Assembly: GCF_018555455.1 (NCBI RefSeq)
Contig: NZ_JAFEJU010000001.1
Coordinates: 310,001-374,000 of the forward strand
Source: Bifidobacterium colobi
Lineage (GTDB): Bacteria > Actinomycetota > Actinomycetes > Actinomycetales > Bifidobacteriaceae
DNA: 64,000 nt
Direction: 5' to 3'
The position numbers and the translations under genes are program-made. Shown in pieces: positions 37,181-46,294 of this stretch. A model generated the notes under the pieces. It did not search any database and was not told the origin of the DNA. It saw nothing but the letters and a program-made list of their open reading frames with translations. Positions within the stretch are counted from its first letter, which is position 1; each line of letters opens with the position of its first letter.

Positions 37181-37735
37181 TCACGCCTTGCCGGTGACGA
37201 ACATGCCGCCCTGGTCGGGGGCTTCGCCGCATTCGCGCAGCTTGTGCAGCAGTTCGTTCATCCAGAATCCCTGATTGAGTCCGGGCAGCGGTTCCTTGGT
37301 GGCCCAGACATGCAGGTAATAGTCGTGATCCTTATCCGGCGGCTGCGGACCGTTGTATCGCATGATCACGGCCGGGTCGTTATCGCGCCCCACGAACTTG
37401 GAGGCGGAAGAGTTGCGGCCCTGCACGGCTTCGGGAATCATGGCCGGCATCTGACGGGAGAAGTCCGGCGGAATGGCGAGCGCATGTGAGTCATTGAAGT
37501 CAAACATCAATGCGTCGATGGGCAGGTTCGCCACGGTCCAGTGAATCCATTCAAAACCGCAGACCGGAATGGAATCGGGATCAGTGAACGTCCAGTGCAG
37601 ATAGCGGGCCTCCGGGTTCACCTCGTCCACGTAAAACGGGAAGGAGATAACCGGGACGCCGCCCGCCCGATATTCGGGCGCGGCTGCCTTGGCGAAATCG
37701 TCAGGCACCACCGTGAAATCAGCGGAAATCTTCAT
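37181..37735 (-). CDS. PEBP family protein (YbhB/YbcL type)
   Basis: This protein of about 184 residues belongs to the phosphatidylethanolamine-binding-protein family. Characteristic stretches are YLHWTFTDPDSIP, GFEWIHWTVANLP and a GPQPPDKDHDYYLHVWA strand with the conserved GPxPP-H motif. It is cytoplasmic and its ligand is unknown. The ATG at 37735 has a poor ribosome site, and the upstream open frame has no better start. It precedes the pepD gene by 141 bases on the same strand. Confidence 0.9.
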   Translation of the reverse strand: MKISADFTVVPDDFAKAAAPEYRAGGVPVISFPFYVDEVNPEARYLHWTFTDPDSIPVCGFEWIHWTVANLPIDALMFDFNDSHALAIPPDFSRQMPAMIPEAVQGRNSSASKFVGRDNDPAVIMRYNGPQPPDKDHDYYLHVWATKEPLPGLNQGFWMNELLHKLRECGEAPDQGGMFVTGKA

Positions 37736-37882
37736 ACATTCCAGTGTATCGCGGGGCATGTTACTGCCAAGACTTGCCGCGATAACAGCTTCGCATCCTT
37801 TCTGCGCGACTGGTACTGCGCGCATATCAGAAGAGGGTCTCCTCCAACTGGAAGAAACCCTCGTAATCGTTGCGTCAGTTAA

Positions 37883-39676
37883 TCAGGCTTGGCGACGGCG
37901 GTAGATCATCACACTAGCGCCAGCGATCAGCAGTGCAACTGCAGCGAACGCAATCACGAAAACGCTGCTACCGGTGTTGGCCAGCTTCTGCTGATTGCTA
38001 TTGTTCTGGCCGGCAACAACGGTCACCGGAACCCAGCCGAGGAGGTTGCCGTCGTTGTCGTAAAGGGCGATCTTGTGCTCACCGGTCACAGTATCGGACG
38101 GAATCTGGTACTCAACGTAGGCCTTGCCATCCTTATCCACGCGAACCGTGGAAGCCTTGCCGTCATCAGAGCTCAGCTGCTTCGGCGTGGAGTAGATGTA
38201 GCCGGTCCAGTAGCAGTAGGAGTTTTTTGCGGTAAGCGCCTTGCAGGCGGCGGTGTCCTGGAGACTGTCCACGTACACACGGTAGGTGGAGCCAGCAGTG
38301 ACTTTGCCGTCGTTATCAGCGACAACACCATTCTTGTTGGCGTCGGTCAACTGGTCGGAGGAAACCGGGCCCTTGGCAGCAGCCTTGGTGGTGAAGTCCT
38401 TCACTTCCTGCATAGCCTTGGGGTTTTCCATTGCGTTCGGAACGAAGCGGGAGCCATCCTTGAAAGTCAGCACAATGCCGGAGTACATCATGGAAGCCGG
38501 ATCTTTGGCAGTGGTTCCAGACTTAGCAGTGTTGAACAGCATTTCTGCGGGATTAGCGGTACCGCTGTATCCCCAGTTGCCATACTTGGTGTTTGCCAGC
38601 AGGCCCGGAATCACAGACTCAATGTCGCCAGAAGCGGGCAGAGTCTTATTCGACTGATCCTCAGCCTTCACCGTATTACCACGGTTGAACCATTGACCGA
38701 TTACGGTCTGGGAATGGGCCGAGGTGTACGGAGCCGCGATATCACTGACCGTATAGATGGATCCAGAGGTGTCCTCATCGTCCGAAATGGCACCAGTTGT
38801 GCAATCCCATGCAGCACGGTAGGCCCAGCCAATAGCCCAGTCATCACTGTTGAATGCACCATTCACGCTATAAATGCGGTTCATCGTGGTGGAGTAGCAA
38901 ATCTCGGCCACATCGTTGATAAGCGCCGAGTCAACGGTGTAGTGAGCCTTGAGACCGGCAGTGTGCACACCGACATCCTCCACCGACTGGCTGTCAAGGG
39001 TCACCGGGGTCTTTCCTTCCAAATCGATGACCTTCACCTGCACGCCACCAAAAATGTTCACTACAGTGCCGTTCAGAGAAGTATAGTCACCGCTGCCGCT
39101 AATAGTATCGCCCGAGAGAAGAGCAAATGCTACCGTTGATGATGGCTTCTGAAGACCGCGGTAGAACACATCCACCGTCTGGGTTGCAGCGGAAGCAGTG
39201 AATACCGGAGCATTGTAGTTATATGCACTAGCCGAAGCACCAAGTGCCGGCAAATCACCGTAATTCATGCTGGACAATACGCCGTACGGCTGGCCTGGGG
39301 TCAGACCGGTCAGTGTCACCCTGAAGGCTGCGGACTTGTCAGCGTTGGAATAATCCGCACCGTGAATCAGTGCGGTGGACGGAGCCTCAACATTGCTGAT
39401 GGCCGGGCCGGCAGCGGTTGCAGTCTGCGCCTTGGGCGCGGCTTGCTCCTTGTTGTCAGCAGCCGGAGTATCTGCAGCGTTCTTGGATGCCTGATCGTTC
39501 TGGTCAGCTTGAGCCTGATCGGCATCGGCCTGCGCGTTTGCAGTGGCCTGCTGCGACTGTGTTGTTTGCGGCGTGGTATCAGTGTCGACGGTATCGTCGG
39601 CGTACGCCGTGCCAACGCCTGCAAGCATCATGCTCAAACCGGCGAGGACGGCAATAGCCTTGTCCATCTTCTTCAT
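37883..39676 (-). CDS. Sortase-anchored surface protein (LANTG)
   Basis: This 597-residue protein has a signal peptide (MKKMDKAIAVLAGLSMMLAGVGTAYA) and a Gln/Ala/Asp-rich linker to about residue 90. A beta-rich body without a domain I recognise follows. The C-terminal sorting signal has the sortase motif LANTG, a hydrophobic stretch (FVIAFAAVALLIAGASVMIY) and the tail RRRQA. LANTG is a variant of LPxTG. It is thus probably cross-linked to the cell wall. Four cysteines occur in the body (for example CYSTT, CTTGA, ACKAL and SYCYW). GGGAG precedes the ATG. The promoter region contains a G8 tract and a leader hairpin, which could vary its expression. Confidence 0.88.
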   Translation of the reverse strand: MKKMDKAIAVLAGLSMMLAGVGTAYADDTVDTDTTPQTTQSQQATANAQADADQAQADQNDQASKNAADTPAADNKEQAAPKAQTATAAGPAISNVEAPSTALIHGADYSNADKSAAFRVTLTGLTPGQPYGVLSSMNYGDLPALGASASAYNYNAPVFTASAATQTVDVFYRGLQKPSSTVAFALLSGDTISGSGDYTSLNGTVVNIFGGVQVKVIDLEGKTPVTLDSQSVEDVGVHTAGLKAHYTVDSALINDVAEICYSTTMNRIYSVNGAFNSDDWAIGWAYRAAWDCTTGAISDDEDTSGSIYTVSDIAAPYTSAHSQTVIGQWFNRGNTVKAEDQSNKTLPASGDIESVIPGLLANTKYGNWGYSGTANPAEMLFNTAKSGTTAKDPASMMYSGIVLTFKDGSRFVPNAMENPKAMQEVKDFTTKAAAKGPVSSDQLTDANKNGVVADNDGKVTAGSTYRVYVDSLQDTAACKALTAKNSYCYWTGYIYSTPKQLSSDDGKASTVRVDKDGKAYVEYQIPSDTVTGEHKIALYDNDGNLLGWVPVTVVAGQNNSNQQKLANTGSSVFVIAFAAVALLIAGASVMIYRRRQA

Positions 39677-39748
39677 GAAATCTCCCTAATAGTGTGCAGC
39701 CACCGTGGCTACACTCCTAGGGCGGAACAATACCCCCCCCGAAGTCAA
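39677..39748 (-). promoter_or_regulatory. Promoter region with G8 tract upstream of the surface protein
   Basis: On the minus strand, TTGACT (39743-39748) is followed by TC, eight G (39733-39740), and TATTGT (39727-39732). The gap between these -35 and -10-like boxes is 10 bases. A leader hairpin formed by GTGT-AGCCA and TGGCT-ACAC halves lies at about 39693-39715, before the ribosome site. Confidence 0.55.
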
Positions 39749-39793
39749 AACCGTTTCGGCAAGCGGCCAAACTTGGGCGAAATTGGACGACTT

Positions 39794-40945
39794 CTACGGA
39801 ATCAGCGCGCAGAACAATGCCTCAAAGGTGAGCAGAGGGTTGCCGTTACCGGCCAGACGCTTGCGCGCGTGAGCCACTTCATCCAGTCGTGCCACGGCAC
39901 CCGCCCGGTTCAATCGTACGGAAAGCTCGGTGATGGCCGTACGATTCTCAAGGTTGATAAGTCCGACTGAATCTTCGGCATTGTTCTGCAGCACGGCAAC
40001 ATCGCGATAGATGGAGGACACGGAATTGAGCGCACGGTCGAGCACGTCGCGGGTGCGACGCGTGGAGTAACGCTTGATATCGTCCTTTTTGGCCACCTGA
40101 TTGAACGCGCCGCGCAACTTCGGCGGGATGCGCTCCCCTTCGGCAAGACCATTGATGCGGCGGAATTCCTTCTCCTGCTTGGCGGCCCACGCATTGGCAT
40201 CCGCCTCGGCCTGACCTTTGGCGTTATCGATCAGGTTGCCCGCAAGCAGCACGGCATCCGAAGCGCGGGCAAGGTTCAGCACGCCGACGATCAGCTCATC
40301 GCGGTCAGACATGACGCGCTCGTTGGTGGCGTACAGGCGCGCGATGCCGATGTGTCCTTCAGACAGGCGGGCGGCGCGCTGAGCAATCTTCGGCTCAGCA
40401 CCGGTATTCGCGACTAAGAAATCAGCCACGGCTGCAGTGGACGGTACGGCGAGGTTCACCACACGGCAACGCGAACGGATTGTCGGCAGCACATCCTGCG
40501 CGCTGGGTGCGCACAGCAGCCAGATGCATCGCTCGGCCGGCTCCTCGATCTCTTTGAGCAGCACGTTGGTGGTGCGCTCGAGCATGCGATCGACATCTTC
40601 GATAATGATGATGCGCCACGGCGCGGTGGCCGGCATCTGCTCGGATGTGGCAATGATGTCGCGCACCTGATCGATGCCGATGGTCACCTTATTGGTGGTG
40701 AGCACGGTAACGTCCGGATGCGTGCCGGCGAGCACCTGCTGGGTGACGCGTGTGGGTTCGGCGTTCATACCGTGGTCAGGGCTTTCCAGTGCGGCCGCGA
40801 ATGCGCGCGCCATATTGGAGCGACCGGAGCCGGGAGGCCCGCAAATCAGCCATGATTGTGTGATTTGGCTGGGTTCTCCTTGTGCGATGCGGCGGAACAT
40901 GTCGACGACGGGCTGTTGCCCGACCAACGAATCCCATACGCTCAT
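39794..40945 (-). CDS. holB: DNA polymerase III subunit delta'
   Basis: This protein of about 383 residues is the delta-prime clamp-loader subunit. The N-terminal AAA+ domain starts [19 protein letters not shown]. Its P-loop reads [11 protein letters not shown] with RS in place of KT, which is in keeping with a non-ATP-hydrolysing delta-prime. [24 protein letters not shown] is the Walker B/sensor region. The start at 40945 overlaps the tmk stop by ATGA. This tmk-holB arrangement is common in actinobacteria and Gram-positive bacteria. Confidence 0.94.
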   Translation of the reverse strand: MSVWDSLVGQQPVVDMFRRIAQGEPSQITQSWLICGPPGSGRSNMARAFAAALESPDHGMNAEPTRVTQQVLAGTHPDVTVLTTNKVTIGIDQVRDIIATSEQMPATAPWRIIIIEDVDRMLERTTNVLLKEIEEPAERCIWLLCAPSAQDVLPTIRSRCRVVNLAVPSTAAVADFLVANTGAEPKIAQRAARLSEGHIGIARLYATNERVMSDRDELIVGVLNLARASDAVLLAGNLIDNAKGQAEADANAWAAKQEKEFRRINGLAEGERIPPKLRGAFNQVAKKDDIKRYSTRRTRDVLDRALNSVSSIYRDVAVLQNNAEDSVGLINLENRTAITELSVRLNRAGAVARLDEVAHARKRLAGNGNPLLTFEALFCALIP

Positions 40946-41574
40946 GCGAGCTCCTTCAGCAAGGTGGTGATATCGGTTTCGATGGCAGCCCACACCTGTT
41001 CGATGGTTTGGCTGGCGTCGATGACACGGAATCGGCTCGGTTCGGCGGCTGCCAAGTCGAGGAAAGCTTGACGGGTACGGGATTGGAAATCATCGCCGGC
41101 TGATTCCATACGATCTTCCGCATGCTGGAGACGGTTGTGTGAGAGCGCCGGGTCCATGTCCAGCAGGTATGTGCGTGCGGGCAGCAGATTATTCGTGGCC
41201 CACATGCTTAAGTTTCTGATTTCCTGCGGCGTGAGTTCGCGGCCGCCGGCCTGGTAGGCCAGTGAGGAATCGAGGTAACGGTCGGTGATCACTACTTCGC
41301 CACGTTCCAACGCTGGGCGAATCGTTTCGGCTACGTGCTGGGCGCGGTCGGCGGCAAACAGCAACGCTTCGGTACGCGGAGCGATATCAGCCGCCCCGCC
41401 TTCGACACCGTGCAGTAGCATCCGGCGAATCGCTTGGCCGAGCGCAGTGCCACCCGGTTCACGAGTCACCACAACCGTGCGACCGTGAGCCTCCAGATGC
41501 TCGCGCAATCGCTCGACCTGCGTGGTTTTGCCCACACCGTCAACGCCTTCAAACGAAATAAACAGACCGGTCAT
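40942..41574 (-). CDS. tmk: Thymidylate kinase
   Basis: This 210-residue kinase phosphorylates dTMP to dTDP. It shows the P-loop [10 protein letters not shown] near residue 10, the DR(Y)-type motif [13 protein letters not shown] and the lid-region stretch around [16 protein letters not shown]. Length and layout are normal for the family. It overlaps holB by four bases, so the two are translationally coupled. Confidence 0.96.
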   Translation of the reverse strand: MTGLFISFEGVDGVGKTTQVERLREHLEAHGRTVVVTREPGGTALGQAIRRMLLHGVEGGAADIAPRTEALLFAADRAQHVAETIRPALERGEVVITDRYLDSSLAYQAGGRELTPQEIRNLSMWATNNLLPARTYLLDMDPALSHNRLQHAEDRMESAGDDFQSRTRQAFLDLAAAEPSRFRVIDASQTIEQVWAAIETDITTLLKELA

Positions 41575-41590
41575 GCCTCCGACCTTAGCC

Positions 41591-41633
41591 GGAGGCTGCG
41601 AGCTGCGCCACCAGCTCTACTGACACGGGGAGC
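41591..41633 (+). repeat. Degenerate twin-hairpin repeat
   Basis: The right half, with CCACCAGCTC and TGACACGGGGAGC, resembles the right half of the copy at 28338. The left half is degenerate. It lies between topA and tmk. Confidence 0.45.
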
Positions 41634-41645
41634 AAAAAACGCGGT

Positions 41646-44636
41646 CTACTTCTTCTTCGGCTTGGCGGCCACCACCGGCGGGCGGGTGAAACCTTCGTTG
41701 GCGGTGAGCCAATCAATGTCCGCTTTCACTGTGGCGGCAGTGGAACCGAGTTTCTCGGCAATACGCGTGTTGGCCCAGCCCTTACCGGCGAGTTTCTTCA
41801 CCTCGGCACGGCGTTCGGCACGCTTGGCTTCCACAGCACTCATCTTGGGCGCGGCCTTGGCAGCGGCCTTCGCGCTTTTACCCTTTGCTCCGCGGCCGCG
41901 ACCACGCGTGGACGGGCCGGCGGCACGCTTTTCAGCCAGCAGGCGGAATGCATCATCCGGAGTAATGGTCTCCGGCGTGTATTGGCGCGGCACCGTGCGG
42001 TTGGTTTCGCCGTCGGTAATGTAGGCGCCGAAACGACCGTCCTTGATGGTCACGTTCTTACCGGTTGCCGGATCGGTACCGAGCTCGCGCAGCGGCGGCT
42101 TGGCAGCGCCTCGGCCGCGTCCACGACCATACTTCGGCTGAGCGAACAGCTCTTTGGCCTTGGCCAAATCCACAGTGAAAATCTCATCTTCGGAAGCCAG
42201 CGAACGCGTCTCAGACTTGCCATCCGCGCCGGTTTTCGTCAGATATGGGCCATAGCGACCGTTGTTGGCGGCTACCGTGAACTCGGAGACTTCGCCGGTT
42301 TCGGCATTGGTCTCCTCATACTTACCCACTTCGCGCGGCAGGCTCAGCAGGCGCAGCGCGTCCTCCAACGACAGTGATTCCGGGCTCATCGTCTTGAACA
42401 GCGAGGCCATCTTCGGGCGAGGCGCTTCCTTGGCGCCTTCCGGTGTCGGCAGGACCAGTGCCACGTACGGGCCGAATCGACCATTGCGCACTTCCACCGT
42501 GCCGCCGGTTGCCGGATCGGTGCCCAGCTCGCGCGGACCGCCGGAATGGTTGTCGATCAAATCGCGCGCCACGGCAACGGTCAACTCGTCCGGCGCTATC
42601 GTATCCGGCAGCGAGGCACGCTTCGGATTGCCCTCGGCATCCACATGCTCCATGTCTTCCAGGTACGGGCCGTACCGGCCGACGCGCACATGCATGCCAT
42701 CGCCAATATCAATGGTGTTGATGGCTCGGGCATCAATCTCGCCCAATTGCGCCACCTGCTGCTGCAAACCCTCATGGGCTTCGTCGGCGTTGCGCGCGGT
42801 ACCGGAACCGGAACCGAAGTAGAAGCGGGTCAGCCAATCGCGTCCGGTTTCCTCACCGTGGGCGATGCGGTCAAGACCGTTTTCCATTTCGGCGGTGAAC
42901 TGATAGTCCACGAGCTTCGGGAAGTTCTGCTCCAAGAGCTTGACTACGGAGAACGCCAGCCAGCTTGGAATCAGCGCACGGCCGCGCTCATAGACGTAAC
43001 CGCGATCCATGATCGTGGAGATGATGCTGGCATAGGTGGACGGACGGCCGATTTCCTTGGCTTCCAAGGTTTTGACCAGCGTGGCTTCGGTGTAGCGTGC
43101 CGGCGGTTGGGTTTCATGCCCATCCGGTTCCACACTGGTGGCGTTCACCTGCTGGCCAACGGTCATCGGAGGCAGCGATGCATTCGATTCGGAAGCATCC
43201 CCCTTGACTTTGGCAGCAGCGGTGGCAGCAGCAGGCTCAGCCTTCGCCGCGGCAGCCTTCTTGCGGCCCTCACCAGTCGCCTTCATAAAGCCCGGGAATT
43301 CAATCACCGTGCCGGATGCCTGGAATACCGCCTCGCCTTCCTCGGCCCCAGCCGGCGCGGACAGGCGCACGGTTGCGGTGGAACCGGTGGCATCAGCCAT
43401 CTGGCAGGCGAGCGTGCGCTGCCAAATCAGCGTATAGAGTCGCAGCTGATCGACCGGCAGTTTGGATGCCAGTTCATCGGGATCATGGAAGCGGGATCCT
43501 GCCGGACGAATACATTCGTGGGCTTCCTGCGCACCAGCGGTCTTGGTGGCGTACTGCTTCGGCTCAGCGGACAGGTATTCCTTGCCGAAGTGGTAGCTCA
43601 CCGCATTGCGCGCGGCGGCAATGGCTTCCTGGGACAGCGTGACCGAATCGGTTCGCATATACGTAATGTAACCGTTCTCATACAGGCTCTGTGCCGCGCG
43701 CATTACTGCACGGGCACCCATGCCCAAACGATTGCCGGCGGTCTGCTGCAGCGTGGACGTAGTGAACGGCGGTTGCGGGCGGCGGCGATACGGCTTGGTT
43801 TCCATCGACATCACCGTAAAGTCGGCACCGCGCAACGTCTCAGCCACAGCGGTAGCCGCAGCCTCATCCAATTGACGTACATTGGCTGCGAAACCGTCAG
43901 GCGTAAGCTGACCATCGGCACCGAAGTCCTTGGAACCGGCGAGTCGCTTGCCACCGAGGGAAATCATGCGAGCGCAGAACTCGGCGGTCTCGCCTTGCGC
44001 ATCGGGCGCGGCGAGCGTAGCCGCAATATCCCAGTACGGCGCGCGCTTAAAGGCCATGCGTTCGCGTTCACGCTCCACAATCAGACGCGTGGCCACCGAC
44101 TGCACACGGCCGGCGGAAAGACCCGGGCCAACCTTGCGCCACAATACCGGGGACAGCTCATAGCCGTACAGGCGGTCGAGGATACGTCGCGTCTCCTGCG
44201 CGTCCACCATGTGCCCGTCCACATCGCGGGTTTTGTTCAACGAATCATTGATGGCGTTCTTGGTGATTTCGTGGAACACCATGCGCTTGACCGGCACCTT
44301 TGGCTTCAGGGTCTGTACCAAGTGCCATGCGATCGCCTCACCTTCGCGATCCTCATCAGTGGCGAGATAGAGTTCGTCGGCGTTCTTCAGCGCGGACTTC
44401 AGTTCGCTCACCCTGCGCTTCTTATCGCCATCCACAATGTAATAGGGCTTGAAACCGTCGTTCACATCCACACCGAACTTGCCGAACTTGGCTTTGTCTG
44501 CCGCCGGCACCTGGCTCGGTTGCGCGAGGTCGCGAATATGGCCAACCGATGCCATGACGGTGTACCCCTTGCCCAGGTAGTCACCAATCTTGTGGGCCTT
44601 GGTTGGAGACTCCACGATCACCAGCTTGGTAGCCAT
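41646..44636 (-). CDS. topA: DNA topoisomerase I
   Basis: This 996-residue type IA topoisomerase relaxes negatively supercoiled DNA. The TOPRIM domain is at the N-terminus (MATKLVIVESPTKAHKIGDYLGKGYTV). The active-site tyrosine is Y326 in GYITYMRTDSV. Repeated C-terminal modules of the type (R)ELGTDPATGxxVxxxxGRFGPYV replace zinc fingers, as in actinobacterial enzymes. A basic Lys/Ala-rich tail ends with a region similar to a helix-turn-helix (WANTRIAEKLGSTAATVKADIDWL). Confidence 0.97.
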   Translation of the reverse strand: MATKLVIVESPTKAHKIGDYLGKGYTVMASVGHIRDLAQPSQVPAADKAKFGKFGVDVNDGFKPYYIVDGDKKRRVSELKSALKNADELYLATDEDREGEAIAWHLVQTLKPKVPVKRMVFHEITKNAINDSLNKTRDVDGHMVDAQETRRILDRLYGYELSPVLWRKVGPGLSAGRVQSVATRLIVERERERMAFKRAPYWDIAATLAAPDAQGETAEFCARMISLGGKRLAGSKDFGADGQLTPDGFAANVRQLDEAAATAVAETLRGADFTVMSMETKPYRRRPQPPFTTSTLQQTAGNRLGMGARAVMRAAQSLYENGYITYMRTDSVTLSQEAIAAARNAVSYHFGKEYLSAEPKQYATKTAGAQEAHECIRPAGSRFHDPDELASKLPVDQLRLYTLIWQRTLACQMADATGSTATVRLSAPAGAEEGEAVFQASGTVIEFPGFMKATGEGRKKAAAAKAEPAAATAAAKVKGDASESNASLPPMTVGQQVNATSVEPDGHETQPPARYTEATLVKTLEAKEIGRPSTYASIISTIMDRGYVYERGRALIPSWLAFSVVKLLEQNFPKLVDYQFTAEMENGLDRIAHGEETGRDWLTRFYFGSGSGTARNADEAHEGLQQQVAQLGEIDARAINTIDIGDGMHVRVGRYGPYLEDMEHVDAEGNPKRASLPDTIAPDELTVAVARDLIDNHSGGPRELGTDPATGGTVEVRNGRFGPYVALVLPTPEGAKEAPRPKMASLFKTMSPESLSLEDALRLLSLPREVGKYEETNAETGEVSEFTVAANNGRYGPYLTKTGADGKSETRSLASEDEIFTVDLAKAKELFAQPKYGRGRGRGAAKPPLRELGTDPATGKNVTIKDGRFGAYITDGETNRTVPRQYTPETITPDDAFRLLAEKRAAGPSTRGRGRGAKGKSAKAAAKAAPKMSAVEAKRAERRAEVKKLAGKGWANTRIAEKLGSTAATVKADIDWLTANEGFTRPPVVAAKPKKK

Positions 44637-44770
44637 TGCCCTACTCCTTCATATTCCTCGAAACGCACGGTGTTTCTGGCGTCATAATACTCATGCTTTA
44701 TAGGCAACTGCCAAATTCGCGGCCGGTTGTCGGCTGAACAGTGGGTGAAAAGCCAGCCAACTGTGGCCAA

Positions 44771-45925
44771 TTAGGCGTTGCGCGCACCTCGTCCGCTCTG
44801 CGGCACGTCCTGCATGGGAGGCGCCGGCGGCGCGCCAATCAAGCCCAGTCGGCTCAATGGAGCTGCCGTGATGTGACGCAGCGCCAGCAGTATGCCGAAC
44901 GCCAACGCAGTGATGCCAATAATGCCGACCACCGCGCTGGCCGTCGCACCCTGCACCGCCCAGCTGGCAATCACATTCAAGCCCGGCAGCACCTGCCAAA
45001 TCACATACGCGCTGTAAGCCATCAGCAGTATGCCACCGGTGATCAGCACACTGCCCACAATCTGCACGCTCACTGAGGAGACACGGCTGCCCGGATCATC
45101 CATGCCCGACTTCCGGGTGAACACCAGCACAATCAGTGCCAAACCGGCAACCAGCAGAATCGACATCAGCACATCCGACGTGCGATGCCACTGCCCCACC
45201 ATTACGGACACGCCAACCAGCACGGTCCACATGCCGCCGACCACTGCGGCAAGCGCACGCGCAGCCCTCGGCACTGCGATAATCAGCACCACTGCAGCGG
45301 CTGCCGCAAGCATCGTATGACCGGAGGGCGCGGAATTAGTGACCGGAGACTCGGTTTGGATAATGAATGGGCGAGGCAGCAGTCCTTTAAGCTGCGTGGC
45401 GGCAAGACACACCGCGGCAAACACCACAAGCTGCCCGGCGAGCCACCAACGGCGGCGAATCAGTGCCGTAATGATGCCCATGGCGCCCAATACGCAGCTC
45501 ACGGTAATCACCAACCATGATTGCGCCACTGCGCCCATCACGCCGGACGCCCAGCCCGGCAGGTTGTCCGGCAGCTGCTTCCATACGATTTCGTCATACG
45601 ACTGGCCGTTCTCGGTGTGAACGCACAGCCACCAAATGCCGAACGCCCCCGCAATCATCAACACGCCAAACACCGCGCACAGCACACGGCTGGAGATGCG
45701 CGGACGCACAGTCAGCGGATCAAGTTTGGCAAGGCCGCGGTCAAGGGCAGCGTCGAAGTCATGGTTGAAGTCATCGGCTGTGCTATGCGCTGCGATGGAA
45801 CCGGTAGCGGCACCGCGCACTGGCCCTAATGCTGCCAACGGATCTGGTTCGGATGCGGAACCGACCATATTCGCGGGCGCGTGCGGATCGCGGATTACGG
45901 GATGCTGTGCGTCATTCATACCCAT
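44771..45925 (-). CDS. PAP2-family membrane phosphatase
   Basis: This protein of about 384 residues has a polar N-terminal ~75 residues and about eight membrane helices. The PAP2 motifs are a KGLLPRPF stretch (the KxxxxxRP block), SGHTMLAAAAAVV (the SGH block) and QWHRTSDVL (the RxxxxxHxxSD-type block). Such enzymes dephosphorylate lipid or polyprenyl pyrophosphates. Two in-frame ATGs occur at 45925 and 45919, and neither has a strong ribosome site. The gene lies between topA and the SRP RNA. Confidence 0.85.
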   Translation of the reverse strand: MGMNDAQHPVIRDPHAPANMVGSASEPDPLAALGPVRGAATGSIAAHSTADDFNHDFDAALDRGLAKLDPLTVRPRISSRVLCAVFGVLMIAGAFGIWWLCVHTENGQSYDEIVWKQLPDNLPGWASGVMGAVAQSWLVITVSCVLGAMGIITALIRRRWWLAGQLVVFAAVCLAATQLKGLLPRPFIIQTESPVTNSAPSGHTMLAAAAAVVLIIAVPRAARALAAVVGGMWTVLVGVSVMVGQWHRTSDVLMSILLVAGLALIVLVFTRKSGMDDPGSRVSSVSVQIVGSVLITGGILLMAYSAYVIWQVLPGLNVIASWAVQGATASAVVGIIGITALAFGILLALRHITAAPLSRLGLIGAPPAPPMQDVPQSGRGARNA

Positions 45926-46010
45926 GACTGTACGGCCGCGCCCCGGACAGTACGCCACAGGGGACCCGGCTCAGGGCCAAATCCGCACAAAACAACAACG
46001 AAAAATGAAA

Positions 46011-46092
46011 CCCCCACGCACCCGCAAGAGGCCACTTACCCTTGCTGCATTCCTGCCCTGGGGGAGTTGGGTGACATAGCGCCGCGTGGAGG
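46011..46092 (-). ncRNA. ffs: Signal recognition particle RNA (small, 4.5S-type)
   Basis: On the minus strand the conserved apical region CCAGGGCAGGAATGCAGCAAGGGTAAG is present; this is the SRP54-binding loop, with a GGAATG-type tetraloop variant and the GCAGCAAGGGTA asymmetric side. The ends pair as CCTCCACGC with GCGTGGGGG over 9 bp. A T-rich run follows on the minus strand. The exact ends are estimated from the pairing. Confidence 0.88.
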
Positions 46093-46294
46093 CTTTGTTC
46101 AGTGTAAGGACATGCGTGGACTACGCTTCATCAACGCAGGCGAGCCGCGCCACTCAGAAGATGTTCAGCAGCCTTCAAGCACCGCTGCCCATGTATCCAA
46201 AAATGTGAGAATTCCGCGCAAATCCCGCTCTCGTATAGCGCAAAGCACACCAAAATTAGCTCTCTTTTCACCCCCAACGGTTACGGTGGCTTGC

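Noticed and set aside
42546..44687. Open frame of 713 codons opposite topA
   Set aside because: It is an antisense shadow of topA with no ribosome site and no recognisable domains.
45881..46294. N-terminal extension of the penicillin-binding protein
   Set aside because: The extended frame runs through the SRP RNA gene on the other strand and has no domain. The ATG at 46295 gives a normal cytoplasmic tail.
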